Source: a virus. Taken from it: a DNA stretch of 64,000 bases. Shown piece by piece: positions 16,032 to 22,609 of the stretch; positions within the stretch are counted from its first letter, which is position 1; every line of letters starts with the position of its first letter. A model generated the notes under the pieces. The model was given only the letters and a program-made list of their open reading frames with translations. It was not told the origin of the DNA and did not search any database. The stretch spans positions 17,808 to 81,807 of IMG/VR virus record IMGVR_UViG_3300025889_000092; one strand, 5' to 3'. A program made the translations under genes and the position numbers.

Positions 16032-16116
16032 ACCGATTACTTAATAAAAGCTGTAAGTCATAAGCCCAACGAAAATTTCCGCTAGAGGTAGACTTTAAAT
16101 ATGCAGCTCTCTAACT

Positions 16117-16368
16117 ATGGGCTCCCGGAAGTCCGATGACGCTCAGAACGTCTCGTGCGGCTTAACTTTAGAAGACGAATTCGTTTTAACACGAATACGA
16201 GTCAAAGCTCACTCACTCAAGAATAAAGAAAGAGATCAGTATCTTTGGGAGACCGTTTTTAAGTTAGTTTGTCGCGAAAGAGCTTATAAGACGGTAATGA
16301 ATGAAGTAGGAATCGCTGTGGACACTAACATGGATCTTTTTGATGATGTTCTTGAAGACCAAGATTAA
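16117..16368 (+). CDS. nblA: NblA-like phycobilisome degradation protein
   Basis: 83 residues. Positions 16-66 (LTLEDEFVLTRIRVKAHSL ... LWETVFKLVCRERAYKTV ... EVGI) follow the NblA/Ycf18 pattern: L-[ST]-L-E-x-E-F-x-L, a helical linker, then L-V-x-R-E-x-x-Y-K and a final G. NblA dimers link phycobiliproteins to the Clp protease and cause breakdown of the light-harvesting antenna. Some freshwater and marine cyanophages carry it. Ours has extra residues at both ends (usual length about 55-65). It would act in the host cytoplasm on phycobilisomes, freeing amino acids and lowering light capture. It implies a phycobilisome-bearing host, not Prochlorococcus. Confidence 0.65.
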   Translation: MGSRKSDDAQNVSCGLTLEDEFVLTRIRVKAHSLKNKERDQYLWETVFKLVCRERAYKTVMNEVGIAVDTNMDLFDDVLEDQD

Positions 16369-16373
16369 TTGAG

Positions 16374-16386
16374 TTTAAACTATAAG
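16374..16386 (+). promoter_or_regulatory. TTTAAACTATAAG motif, candidate phage promoter
   Basis: Second occurrence of the TTTAAACTA element, 24 bases before the virion lysin start and 5 bases after the NblA-like stop. See also 4864 and 37718. Confidence 0.4.
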
Positions 16387-16410
16387 TAAGTAACCGAAGT
16401 ACGCGTAGCA

Positions 16411-17538
16411 ATGAGCGAACGGCAGATACTCGAGCAGTTTCGTTCGACTCCTGAAGGCCAACGTCTGCTTCAGGCTATCCGTTTTGCTGAGGGGACCTCT
16501 GGACCTCAGGGGTACCGCACCATGTTTGGTGGCGGCACATTTTCAGATCTAAGTAGGCACCCAGATCGAGTTATATCCGCTGGCGGTTACAACAGTGCAG
16601 CTGCTGGCGCATACCAATTTATGCCTGGGACATGGAATCAACAGGCATCGAAGCTTGGGCTGTCGAGTTTTGGTCCTTACGAGCAAGATATAGCCGCTCT
16701 TGGTTTAGCTAGAGATCGGTTGATGCCTCTTGGAGGTTTATCAGTCTTAAAGACGGAGGGTTTAAGTCCGCGTGTATCAGCCGCACTTGCTCCTGAATGG
16801 GCGTCCTTCCCGACTCTTTCAGGTAAAAGCTATTACGGTCAGCCTGTAAAATCTCTTCAACAGATTCAAAGTGTGTATGGCGGTGAGGTTCGGAACGCCG
16901 CAGCTCCTGGTTCTCCAGCTGCAGCACCGGCTCAAAGAGACTTCAAGTCTGAAATGGCCGGTATTCTGTTCAAATATTTAGGTAATCGCAATCAAGCTTC
17001 TGATCCCTACTCCACTTTGATAAGTTCAAACGCAACTGCAGACTTATTAGAGCAAGAAGGGACTCTCGAAGCTCTTGAGAAAGCTGACGAACTACGCTCA
17101 GCGGGACTTATGAAGGCTTTTGAAAGTTCCTCTACTTCAGACGATTACTCAAAACTAGCTTCAGATTTACTTTCGGTTGTCCAGCAACGAGAGCTTGGTC
17201 AAGCAACGGCTAGCTCCACATCGCCTGGTTCACTTAGTGTAGTTCAATACATCACAGGTGATCCTCAACATCCAAACTTTGTGTCCGACCACGGTGGTTC
17301 TAATTATCACGACCATTTGGAATTTCCTACGGTCGAGCAAGCAAGAGTTGCTGCCGCAAAGTTAAACCAGGCTGGAATTAAAACCACGGAACTTAAAGGT
17401 ATCAACCCCGTGGGACAACACACAGCCGGGTCGGCCCACTATCGCGGCGTGGCCTTTGACGTTCCTGGGGCACAAGTTCCAGTTGGCCAGGAAAGGCAGC
17501 TTTCTTCTCGGGTCAGGAACGTTCTTGGTTTCGGGTAA
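16411..17538 (+). CDS. Virion muralytic enzyme, lambda R-like (GH104) plus C-terminal domain
   Basis: 375 residues. Residues 20-155 match the lambda R / GH104 lytic transglycosylase pattern: AEGTSG with the likely catalytic E27, then FGGGTFSDLSRHPDR, AAGAYQFMPGTWN and PEWASFP. The enzyme cleaves the glycan strand of peptidoglycan. The middle is helical; the C-terminal 100 residues carry YHDHLEFPT and AHYRGVAFDVPG, resembling the S-x-H-Y-x-G-x-A-x-D-V pattern of M15/VanY-like peptidases, which would add peptide cleavage (uncertain). Position in the structural block, far from the lysis genes, suggests a tail lysin used at entry. Confidence 0.7.
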   Translation: MSERQILEQFRSTPEGQRLLQAIRFAEGTSGPQGYRTMFGGGTFSDLSRHPDRVISAGGYNSAAAGAYQFMPGTWNQQASKLGLSSFGPYEQDIAALGLARDRLMPLGGLSVLKTEGLSPRVSAALAPEWASFPTLSGKSYYGQPVKSLQQIQSVYGGEVRNAAAPGSPAAAPAQRDFKSEMAGILFKYLGNRNQASDPYSTLISSNATADLLEQEGTLEALEKADELRSAGLMKAFESSSTSDDYSKLASDLLSVVQQRELGQATASSTSPGSLSVVQYITGDPQHPNFVSDHGGSNYHDHLEFPTVEQARVAAAKLNQAGIKTTELKGINPVGQHTAGSAHYRGVAFDVPGAQVPVGQERQLSSRVRNVLGFG

Positions 17539-17608
17539 TTTCTTAGATGAGTTCGATTGATGTCTAAAACATCTACTAAACTAGAATGAAGAAAGATTAG
17601 AGCTAAAA

Positions 17609-18250
17609 ATGTCCGTTCCGCCAATTGACTGGGGCAAAGTTTTAACACCCGCCGCGACCAGTCTTGGCACAGGGCTTGGCGGATTTCTCGGAGGCAAACT
17701 TGGACAGGCTGTTGGCCTGACTCCTACCAGCTATCAAAGTGGGGTCACCCAAACAGCGATCAACGATCAAATAGAAAATATCAAAAAGTTAACCGAAGAA
17801 ATCCAAGCTCGCGCTGAGTACTATCGCGGTTTGGGTGAGCAGGCAACCGCAGACCTCGGAAAGATTTCAGGGATTTCAATTCCTGAGTACCGCACATCGG
17901 CGCTTGATCAATTTAATCAAGGTGTGGCCGCTGAACGAGCCCTGGGTCAAAGCACCCTGCAAAATTACGACCCCAATCTCTTACGTTCTGCAGCCGGTGG
18001 ACGTTTTCGGTCTGCGCTCTCCTCTTCGGCTGATGACTACCGAAGGGCTATCGGATCTTTAAGTAGCGAAGGATCCCAACGCTTTTTAACCGCAGCAACC
18101 GCTGTTCCCGTAGCAGCATTCAAGTCGATAGCCGACGATCGAGATTTCAATAATCTCCTCAATCCGGAATTCATGTCTCAAGCCACGAACCCCATGACCG
18201 TTAGTATGGATCTAACTAAATACAAGCCCTACATGACATATAATGTCTGA
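17609..18250 (+). CDS. Hypothetical internal virion protein
   Basis: 213 residues. N-terminal Gly-rich, weakly hydrophobic segment (LGTGLGGFLGGKLGQAVGL) like the glycine-zipper regions of ejected proteins, followed by a helical coiled-coil-prone middle (NDQIENIKKLTEEIQARAEY). No family recognised. Position after the virion lysin fits an internal or tail-tip protein. Confidence 0.5.
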   Translation: MSVPPIDWGKVLTPAATSLGTGLGGFLGGKLGQAVGLTPTSYQSGVTQTAINDQIENIKKLTEEIQARAEYYRGLGEQATADLGKISGISIPEYRTSALDQFNQGVAAERALGQSTLQNYDPNLLRSAAGGRFRSALSSSADDYRRAIGSLSSEGSQRFLTAATAVPVAAFKSIADDRDFNNLLNPEFMSQATNPMTVSMDLTKYKPYMTYNV

Positions 18251-18548
18251 TCAGATTAGGGAACTTCCTCACGAAAGGAAACTTAGGTTTCATGGTGAGG
18301 CAGGTTTTGCTAAACATACTTATAGATTTCGCTCTAGACCCGACATCCGGTTTGCTGGAAAAGTTTGGTCTGAGAGTGAATTAGATAGGAGTCGTCGTCT
18401 AGCTCGCACACGCGACACTCGAAAGATGACGGAAACCCCCGTGGGACCAGGGTTTGGTACTAGAGATAATGTCGAGCCGGATAACACACCTGCATCGGTT
18501 GAGTTTCTCAACAAAAAACTCGACCAAATGAGCTATAAAGATCGATAA
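18243..18548 (+). CDS. Basic hypothetical protein
   Basis: 101 residues, Arg-rich (RLARTRDTRK), starting eight bases before the preceding stop. The 3' end overlaps the convergent adenine-methyltransferase-like gene by 41 bases. No family recognised; likely the last gene of the first structural block. Confidence 0.5.
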   Translation: MSDQIRELPHERKLRFHGEAGFAKHTYRFRSRPDIRFAGKVWSESELDRSRRLARTRDTRKMTETPVGPGFGTRDNVEPDNTPASVEFLNKKLDQMSYKDR

Positions 18549-19086
18549 AATCTCCGATCCTCTTGTCTGTATTTAAGGAAGATGGAAAGTAATACACAAA
18601 ACCAAAACATCTTGTTCTACCAAGTTTTGGTAAACCTGGAGCATCTATAAACAGCTCAGGTCTTTCTTTTGCGATACACAAAGGAAGGTCTAAACCTATT
18701 TTCTGAGTAGTCAAAAGAGCTACTTCGGAAGAAGTTAAAAATACGATTGCTTCGTCAAACTCGTTTTTTCTATATTTGGACAGGCAAGTTTCTAACCAAA
18801 CTCGCTGAGCAGATCTATGAAATCTTTTTCTCTTTTTAAATATGTAAGGATCTTTTGGTTGTTCGTCATTATTTAGAAAATCGCGTGGGGGATAGAGGTA
18901 AACAGACTTACCTTTCCAATTCTGTCTAAGTCCGTCTGTTTCTCGGGTAAAAAATCTATTGGCATTTATAAGCGTATTTGCTCGTTCACTTGATGCGGGA
19001 TCGAGATCGATTTCACCTCCGAAAAAGGAAGTCGTCAAACCTATGAGTTCCGGAGGTGAAACAAAATCAATCTGAGCTAGCGGCAT
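18508..19086 (-). CDS. Phage-type N6-adenine methyltransferase homologue with altered catalytic motif
   Basis: 192 residues. The opening FVSPPELIGLTTSFFGGEIDLDPASS and the RFFTRETDGLRQNWKGKSVYL stretch match the phage Dam-like family (DNA_N6-adenine MTase), where IDLDPAS is the SAM-binding part. The catalytic motif expected next, [DN]-P-P-[YF], reads Y-P-P-R here (LYPPRDF, about residues 64-70; codons tat ccc cca cgc). The later WLETCLSKYRKN and EAIVFLTSS segments are retained. This suggests a protein that keeps the fold but may not methylate, perhaps acting as a DNA-binding or decoy protein. Convergent overlap with the + gene end. Confidence 0.65.
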   Translation of the reverse strand: MPLAQIDFVSPPELIGLTTSFFGGEIDLDPASSERANTLINANRFFTRETDGLRQNWKGKSVYLYPPRDFLNNDEQPKDPYIFKKRKRFHRSAQRVWLETCLSKYRKNEFDEAIVFLTSSEVALLTTQKIGLDLPLCIAKERPELFIDAPGLPKLGRTRCFGFVYYFPSSLNTDKRIGDFIDLYSSFGRVFC

Positions 19087-19489
19087 CAGAGGTTTTATTC
19101 AAAAGTTCGTCAGCGGCATCGAGATCAATTAGGTGGACACTCATGCCTTTCTGATCGACCATAACAACGATAGGTTTATTGTTATCGCCTTCCTTGTCGA
19201 CTACTGAAAGAAGTTTACGTAAAAATGCTGCGAGATCTTCATCCATTATCTCCTCAGCCAGTGCGATATCCGTTTGGATATCAGTGACGCTCATGTATTG
19301 ACTGTAGTCAGGGTTAGAAGGATTAAAAAATAAGGCTCCTTTACCCTCAGCTTTTTTAAACTCATCGTAGAGCGTAACAATATCACCGATAATCATTTTC
19401 ACGGTGTTGAGCGCGATTCGATTTTGAACCTCGCTCTTACCAAACAATTTCTTGGCTAAGCCAGAAGCAGTGTTCTTGAAACTACCCAT
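19067..19489 (-). CDS. Hypothetical protein, 140 residues
   Basis: Largely helical (VQNRIALNTVKMIIGDIVTL), with an acidic C-terminal half and a short beta part PIVVMVDQKGMSVHLIDLD. The end overlaps the methyltransferase-like gene start by 20 bases, so the two are coupled. No family recognised. Confidence 0.55.
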   Translation of the reverse strand: MGSFKNTASGLAKKLFGKSEVQNRIALNTVKMIIGDIVTLYDEFKKAEGKGALFFNPSNPDYSQYMSVTDIQTDIALAEEIMDEDLAAFLRKLLSVVDKEGDNNKPIVVMVDQKGMSVHLIDLDAADELLNKTSDAASSD

Positions 19490-19799
19490 TGCAATACCCT
19501 GAGAAAGAATTCCATGCGTCGCTTAGCACTTTAGCTGAATCAAAAAGAAAATTTGAGATGTTGGTTTCCGCCGGGTCTAATTTGCAGTAATGCCTACCCT
19601 CAACCAGACCGGACTCCCCTTTTGATGTAATACCTTGGTAAACGAGTTTATCTATGACAACAGGTTGCACACCAAGACGCGCAGCTACTGTTTTTTTGTT
19701 TACGAACGCTGTGGTGACCCCGCCAGACGAAGAGTTGGCAATGATCATCAAACTTGCGTCAATGTTCCTCAAAATTTGAAGTAAATCTTTGGTCAACAT
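19482..19799 (-). CDS. Small HTH-type regulator
   Basis: 105 residues from ATG 19799 (an upstream in-frame ATG at 19868 is possible but would read through the palindrome). The centre TTAFVNKKTVAARLGVQPVVIDKLVYQG resembles a MerR/excisionase-type HTH in which VAARLGV is the turn. Ends in Asn/Ser/Tyr-rich sequence. Its stop overlaps the next gene by 8 bases. Two inverted repeats directly upstream may be its operators. Confidence 0.55.
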   Translation of the reverse strand: MLTKDLLQILRNIDASLMIIANSSSGGVTTAFVNKKTVAARLGVQPVVIDKLVYQGITSKGESGLVEGRHYCKLDPAETNISNFLFDSAKVLSDAWNSFSGYCNG

Positions 19800-19836
19800 G
19801 TTTAAGATTGTTAAAAAATGAGGGGCTGCCCCGGCA

Positions 19837-19895
19837 CCTGATATCAGGCACAGGGGTTCAGTTACCACGATCAGGAAATGGCGAAAACTGATCGT
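19837..19895. promoter_or_regulatory. Paired inverted repeats, candidate operator region
   Basis: A 12-bp perfect palindrome CCTGATATCAGG (19837-19848) and, 18 bases on, an inverted repeat ACGATCAG / CTGATCGT (19867-19874 and 19888-19895; 13-base spacer). Both share the half-site CTGAT. They lie between two minus-strand regulatory genes, just upstream of the HTH gene. Confidence 0.45.
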
Positions 19896-19948
19896 ACCCC
19901 GGAGGTTACTGGCACAGGGCCATTCTTACAAGTACCAGCGATGTAATT

Positions 19949-20371
19949 TTAGGGTTGTTTAAGCCAATCTGAGTCAGATAAGTCGCTGAGTTTAGTGTTT
20001 TTTCGATTAAAACCAGAGCGAACGGTCTTTGAAATAGCCGGTTGCTCGAATCTTGACCTTAGATGTGCTGGATTTACGCAGCCGATAGTTCCGCATATCC
20101 TTTTTACGCAGAAATTACCGATATCTGCTTTATAAAACCCATAAAAAATGTTTTCTATATTTATTTTTTTACCTTGTATTGTTATCGTTTTATACTCTGT
20201 CTTCCAGCACTTACACATATCCCTGTTTTGAAGGGTTAATTGTGTAAAAAGTGCCCTGAGGTCAGGAGAAATTTGATTCAGATCGGGTTCTGAAGCTCCC
20301 TCGTTTATTGACTCGAGGCACTGTTGGCAGACTGTATCGGTGTTTAAGTGATCTTTGTTCCTTAAACACAT
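19949..20371 (-). CDS. CVNPxH zinc-knuckle protein (His-Me nuclease-like zinc motif)
   Basis: 140 residues. Carries CQQCLES near residue 15, CKCW near 54 and RICGTIGCVNPAHL near 93-107. The C-x-x-x-x-C-V-N-P-x-H motif is the zinc knuckle of His-Me finger homing endonucleases and recurs in the products of the genes at 21015 and 48352. No complete catalytic His-Me site is evident. Likely a DNA-binding protein derived from such nucleases. The last residues are Ser/Asp/Lys rich. Confidence 0.5.
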   Translation of the reverse strand: MCLRNKDHLNTDTVCQQCLESINEGASEPDLNQISPDLRALFTQLTLQNRDMCKCWKTEYKTITIQGKKINIENIFYGFYKADIGNFCVKRICGTIGCVNPAHLRSRFEQPAISKTVRSGFNRKNTKLSDLSDSDWLKQP

Positions 20372-20374
20372 GAC

Positions 20375-20800
20375 TCAAAGATCATTGAGTATGCACTCAA
20401 GTTTAGGAACGAAATCACTAGGTTCCTCAACCAGAAGCTCGACAAGATCTTTAAGTTTTCCCTTCAAATCAGGGCTTTCCTTAGGGTCGTTCAAGATCCC
20501 CCAGTACTTGTAGGCGTTGAGCAGATAAAGGTGCGTTTGCTTAGCTCGGAGAGCCTGGGTTTTCCATTTTTCAAAGTCAAAACTGCTTTGATGTCGGCTA
20601 CTACCGGTCTTAAGTTCAAGCTCTCGAATTTCAATTTGAAGCTCAATGTCCCGAATCGTGTATTCGATAGAAGAGATCTTGGCTTTGCACTCAGCGATGT
20701 TGTTGGGTTCCTCGGAATCGGAATAAATCCAGGGAGGAAGATTGTCGATGATGTACTTCTTATCCCAGAGACAGGGTTTTTGTTCCGGCGTGGAAATCAT
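20375..20800 (-). CDS. Hypothetical coiled-coil protein
   Basis: 141 residues. Residues 35-65 (AECKAKISSIEYTIRDIELQ) are a strong heptad-like helix; the C-terminus is Leu/Glu/Lys rich. Its start overlaps the stop of the winged-helix gene by four bases. No family recognised; probably co-regulated with its DNA-binding neighbours. Confidence 0.55.
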   Translation of the reverse strand: MISTPEQKPCLWDKKYIIDNLPPWIYSDSEEPNNIAECKAKISSIEYTIRDIELQIEIRELELKTGSSRHQSSFDFEKWKTQALRAKQTHLYLLNAYKYWGILNDPKESPDLKGKLKDLVELLVEEPSDFVPKLECILNDL

Positions 20801-21129
20801 GAGCTCAAAATGGAGTGAATTAATGCGTTGTAATTGCCGTCGATCACATAAAGAACATGTGACTCAAAGCTTACCCTAACGATCAGCTTGTACTTTCTTA
20901 GCTGTTTTAAGTCCCGTAAGAGTTTTTGTTTTGACAGTCCTAACTCATCGAGGATTTCTTTAAGGGATAACGGCTGCCGACATAGTAACAGATAAATTAA
21001 ATTCGAGTGATGGCTCACACAAGCACTGATTTTTTTAAATTCGTAATTGTTCGTAGAGAAAGCTGACAATTGTACTTCGCTTCGAGGAGCAGTTGAATCG
21101 TCTTGTTTGAAAACTTCTTGGTAAGCCAT
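20797..21129 (-). CDS. Winged-helix DNA-binding protein
   Basis: 110 residues from ATG 21129, which has AAGGAGGA ten bases upstream. The C-terminal half LIYLLLCRQPLSLKEILDEL then GLSKQKLLRDLKQLRKYKLI and a wing (VSFESHVLYVID) is a winged HTH similar to MarR/ArsR-type regulators. The first 37 codons overlap the end of the upstream gene by 115 bases in another frame. A GTG at 21018 that forms GTGA with the upstream stop is an alternative start giving a 73-residue protein, but it lacks a ribosome-binding site. Confidence 0.6.
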   Translation of the reverse strand: MAYQEVFKQDDSTAPRSEVQLSAFSTNNYEFKKISACVSHHSNLIYLLLCRQPLSLKEILDELGLSKQKLLRDLKQLRKYKLIVRVSFESHVLYVIDGNYNALIHSILSS

Positions 21130-21719
21130 AGACGAACATCCTCCTTCATTTGAGGGGTAACTTTGGTTGCGGGACTCAGGGTCCGCATCATGTGATACGG
21201 ATTGACACAGTCTTCACATCCGCAGGTTGGCAGCACCTTGTCCCTGGTCGCCAACTCAATGTCATAAAACTTTGAGAAAACGAATCTTCTCGGGCGCATG
21301 ATCGTCCCATCCCTGTCGACAAGACGTTGAAACTGCTTAGGAAGAAACAAGTGGTCCTGAGCGTTTACGCGAATCCTGTTTTGGGCCAGCCAAGCGGAAA
21401 CCTGATCGGAGGGGCTTCTGGCGTCTCGGTCTTCTTGGATGCAGGTCGGGCATGCGAAGCGCCCGGAAACCCTGTGGGAACGCGCCAGGTCTTCAGTGGC
21501 TACCCATTCAGGGTCTGAGCGACCGCACGAGCAAGTCAGCCGGGCATACGAACCGAAGTCTTCAACGGTGTAAGCGTCGAGCTTGTACGTGTTTTCTGGG
21601 TCTCCGTCGGGTTTTTGGGCTGTTAAAGGCGTCTGAACGACAAGTCCAAAGACGGAAACCAACACAGGGTTGGTCACGATGTGATCTGGATTGACATGTT
21701 GATCACAGAAGGATAGCAC
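21015..21719 (-). CDS. CVNPxH zinc-knuckle protein with C-terminal HTH
   Basis: 234 residues from GTG 21719. It has two knuckle-like motifs: CDQHVNPDHIV at residues 5-15 and TCGCEDCVNPYHMMR near 160-175, plus CSCG and CPTC pairs between them. After the second knuckle a helical region (MKEDVRLWLTKKFSNKTIQ ... LSLRTITNLKK) looks like an HTH. The zinc motif is that of His-Me finger nucleases; the HTH suggests a transcription regulator. First gene of the minus-strand regulatory block, transcribed from the AT-rich gap upstream. Confidence 0.55.
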   Translation of the reverse strand: MLSFCDQHVNPDHIVTNPVLVSVFGLVVQTPLTAQKPDGDPENTYKLDAYTVEDFGSYARLTCSCGRSDPEWVATEDLARSHRVSGRFACPTCIQEDRDARSPSDQVSAWLAQNRIRVNAQDHLFLPKQFQRLVDRDGTIMRPRRFVFSKFYDIELATRDKVLPTCGCEDCVNPYHMMRTLSPATKVTPQMKEDVRLWLTKKFSNKTIQLLLEAKYNCQLSLRTITNLKKSVLV

Positions 21720-22040
21720 GGTCCGCTTTGCCCTTGGACTTAGTTTTTCTATTCAATGGTTTTCTTAACGAAATTTGCGTGTCGCTTGTGTCTCACTCGG
21801 TCTGAGCCCCATAGCTACCGCAAAAAGACGGAACTTTTGTTTTTGCTCATAGTATTATATAAATTAATTTTAAATACGTTTACAGAATCCAATTCTAAGG
21901 AACTTCTCGTTAAGCCCCGGTTCCACAGAACTTTTTTTGCTGCGAAGGGTAAGCGAGGGAAGCACCGTGGTAACACGATCTACAGATTTTCTTTGGCAAA
22001 CAGGTATTATGGAATCATTAAGCACTCTGGCTGAGCCCCA
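21720..22040. other. AT-rich divergent intergenic region with short repeats
   Basis: 321 bases between the minus regulatory block and the + tail block. Contains an AT-rich stretch (21846-21885, tattatataaattaattt core) and short repeats: CTGAGCCCCA at about 21801 and 22031, and GAACTTCTCGT at about 21900 with a second copy near 22214. No convincing protein: the longest + frame looks non-coding. Likely divergent promoters or an origin-like segment. Confidence 0.4.
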
Positions 22041-22196
22041 ATGGTTACCGTGCATCCTGCAACCTCGGAGTCTCCTGAAGTCGAGTATTGGCAAGAGTGT
22101 CGGCGACGTGCTCAAGAGCTGAACATCCCCGCCTGGCAGCTTGCGGAGTCTGAGTGGCATCACGAGCTACTAGACAACTCCAAGCGCAATCAATAA
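22041..22196 (+). CDS. 51-residue hypothetical protein
   Basis: ATG 22041 to TAA 22194. Composition is protein-like (EVEYWQECRRRAQELNIPAW) with Trp and Glu/Arg helices. It is the first + strand gene after the AT-rich gap, 28 bases before the sigma-like HTH gene. No family recognised. Confidence 0.4.
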   Translation: MVTVHPATSESPEVEYWQECRRRAQELNIPAWQLAESEWHHELLDNSKRNQ

Positions 22197-22224
22197 CATC
22201 TAGGGGATTTCACATGAACTTCTC

Positions 22225-22569
22225 GTGAAGACCGAGCACTCTGAAGAATTGTTTCAAGATCGTTTTGTTCAGATGTACGAGATGTACCTCGATGGGGACT
22301 CGTACGAAAAGATCGGGAAGCGTTTCAAGCTCAGTAGAGAGCGTGTTCGTCAGATACTTAAAAACCGGAGCTCAGAGGACGAATACGAACAAATAAGAAA
22401 AAGAATCTTGAGCAAACGTGTAAACACTTGGCAAGTTAAAGAAATAGCTAACCTCATTAAAACGGGTCATTCCTGTCGTCAGATCGCTGAAGTTTTAGGT
22501 TGCAGCGTTGACTGTGTTAAACGGATTTCGTCGAAGTACAAATTTCAAGAGTTACGAAAAGTAAGCTAA
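22225..22569 (+). CDS. Sigma region 4-like HTH protein
   Basis: 114 residues from GTG 22225. Residues 22-46 (GDSYEKIGKRFKLSRERVRQ then ILKN) match the region 4 HTH of sigma-70 factors, which contacts the -35 element; a second HTH-like unit follows (EVLGCSVDCVKRIS). No regions 2 or 3, so it is not a full sigma factor. It could redirect host RNA polymerase to the adjacent tail-fibre genes, whose first gene starts 41 bases later. Function inferred from the motif and position. Confidence 0.65.
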   Translation: MKTEHSEELFQDRFVQMYEMYLDGDSYEKIGKRFKLSRERVRQILKNRSSEDEYEQIRKRILSKRVNTWQVKEIANLIKTGHSCRQIAEVLGCSVDCVKRISSKYKFQELRKVS

Positions 22570-22580
22570 TATTTAGTAAG
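22569..22580 (+). promoter_or_regulatory. ATATTTAGTAAG motif before the tail-fibre operon
   Basis: Exact second copy of the 12-mer at 6084-6095. It begins on the last base of the sigma-like gene stop and is followed by a strong ggagg; the fibre gene starts 30 bases downstream. Candidate promoter element. Confidence 0.35.
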
Positions 22581-22609
22581 GAGGGCCGTATTTACAAAGA
22601 GCATAATAG

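Noticed and set aside
16117-16368. Alternative reading of the NblA-like protein as a generic small helical protein
   Set aside because: The L-E-x-E-F-x-L and R-E-x-x-Y-K positions and spacing match NblA better than any other short family I know; kept as NblA-like with moderate confidence.
21756-22034. 92-residue + frame in the AT-rich gap
   Set aside because: No ribosome site and non-protein-like composition; the region is better explained as regulatory DNA.
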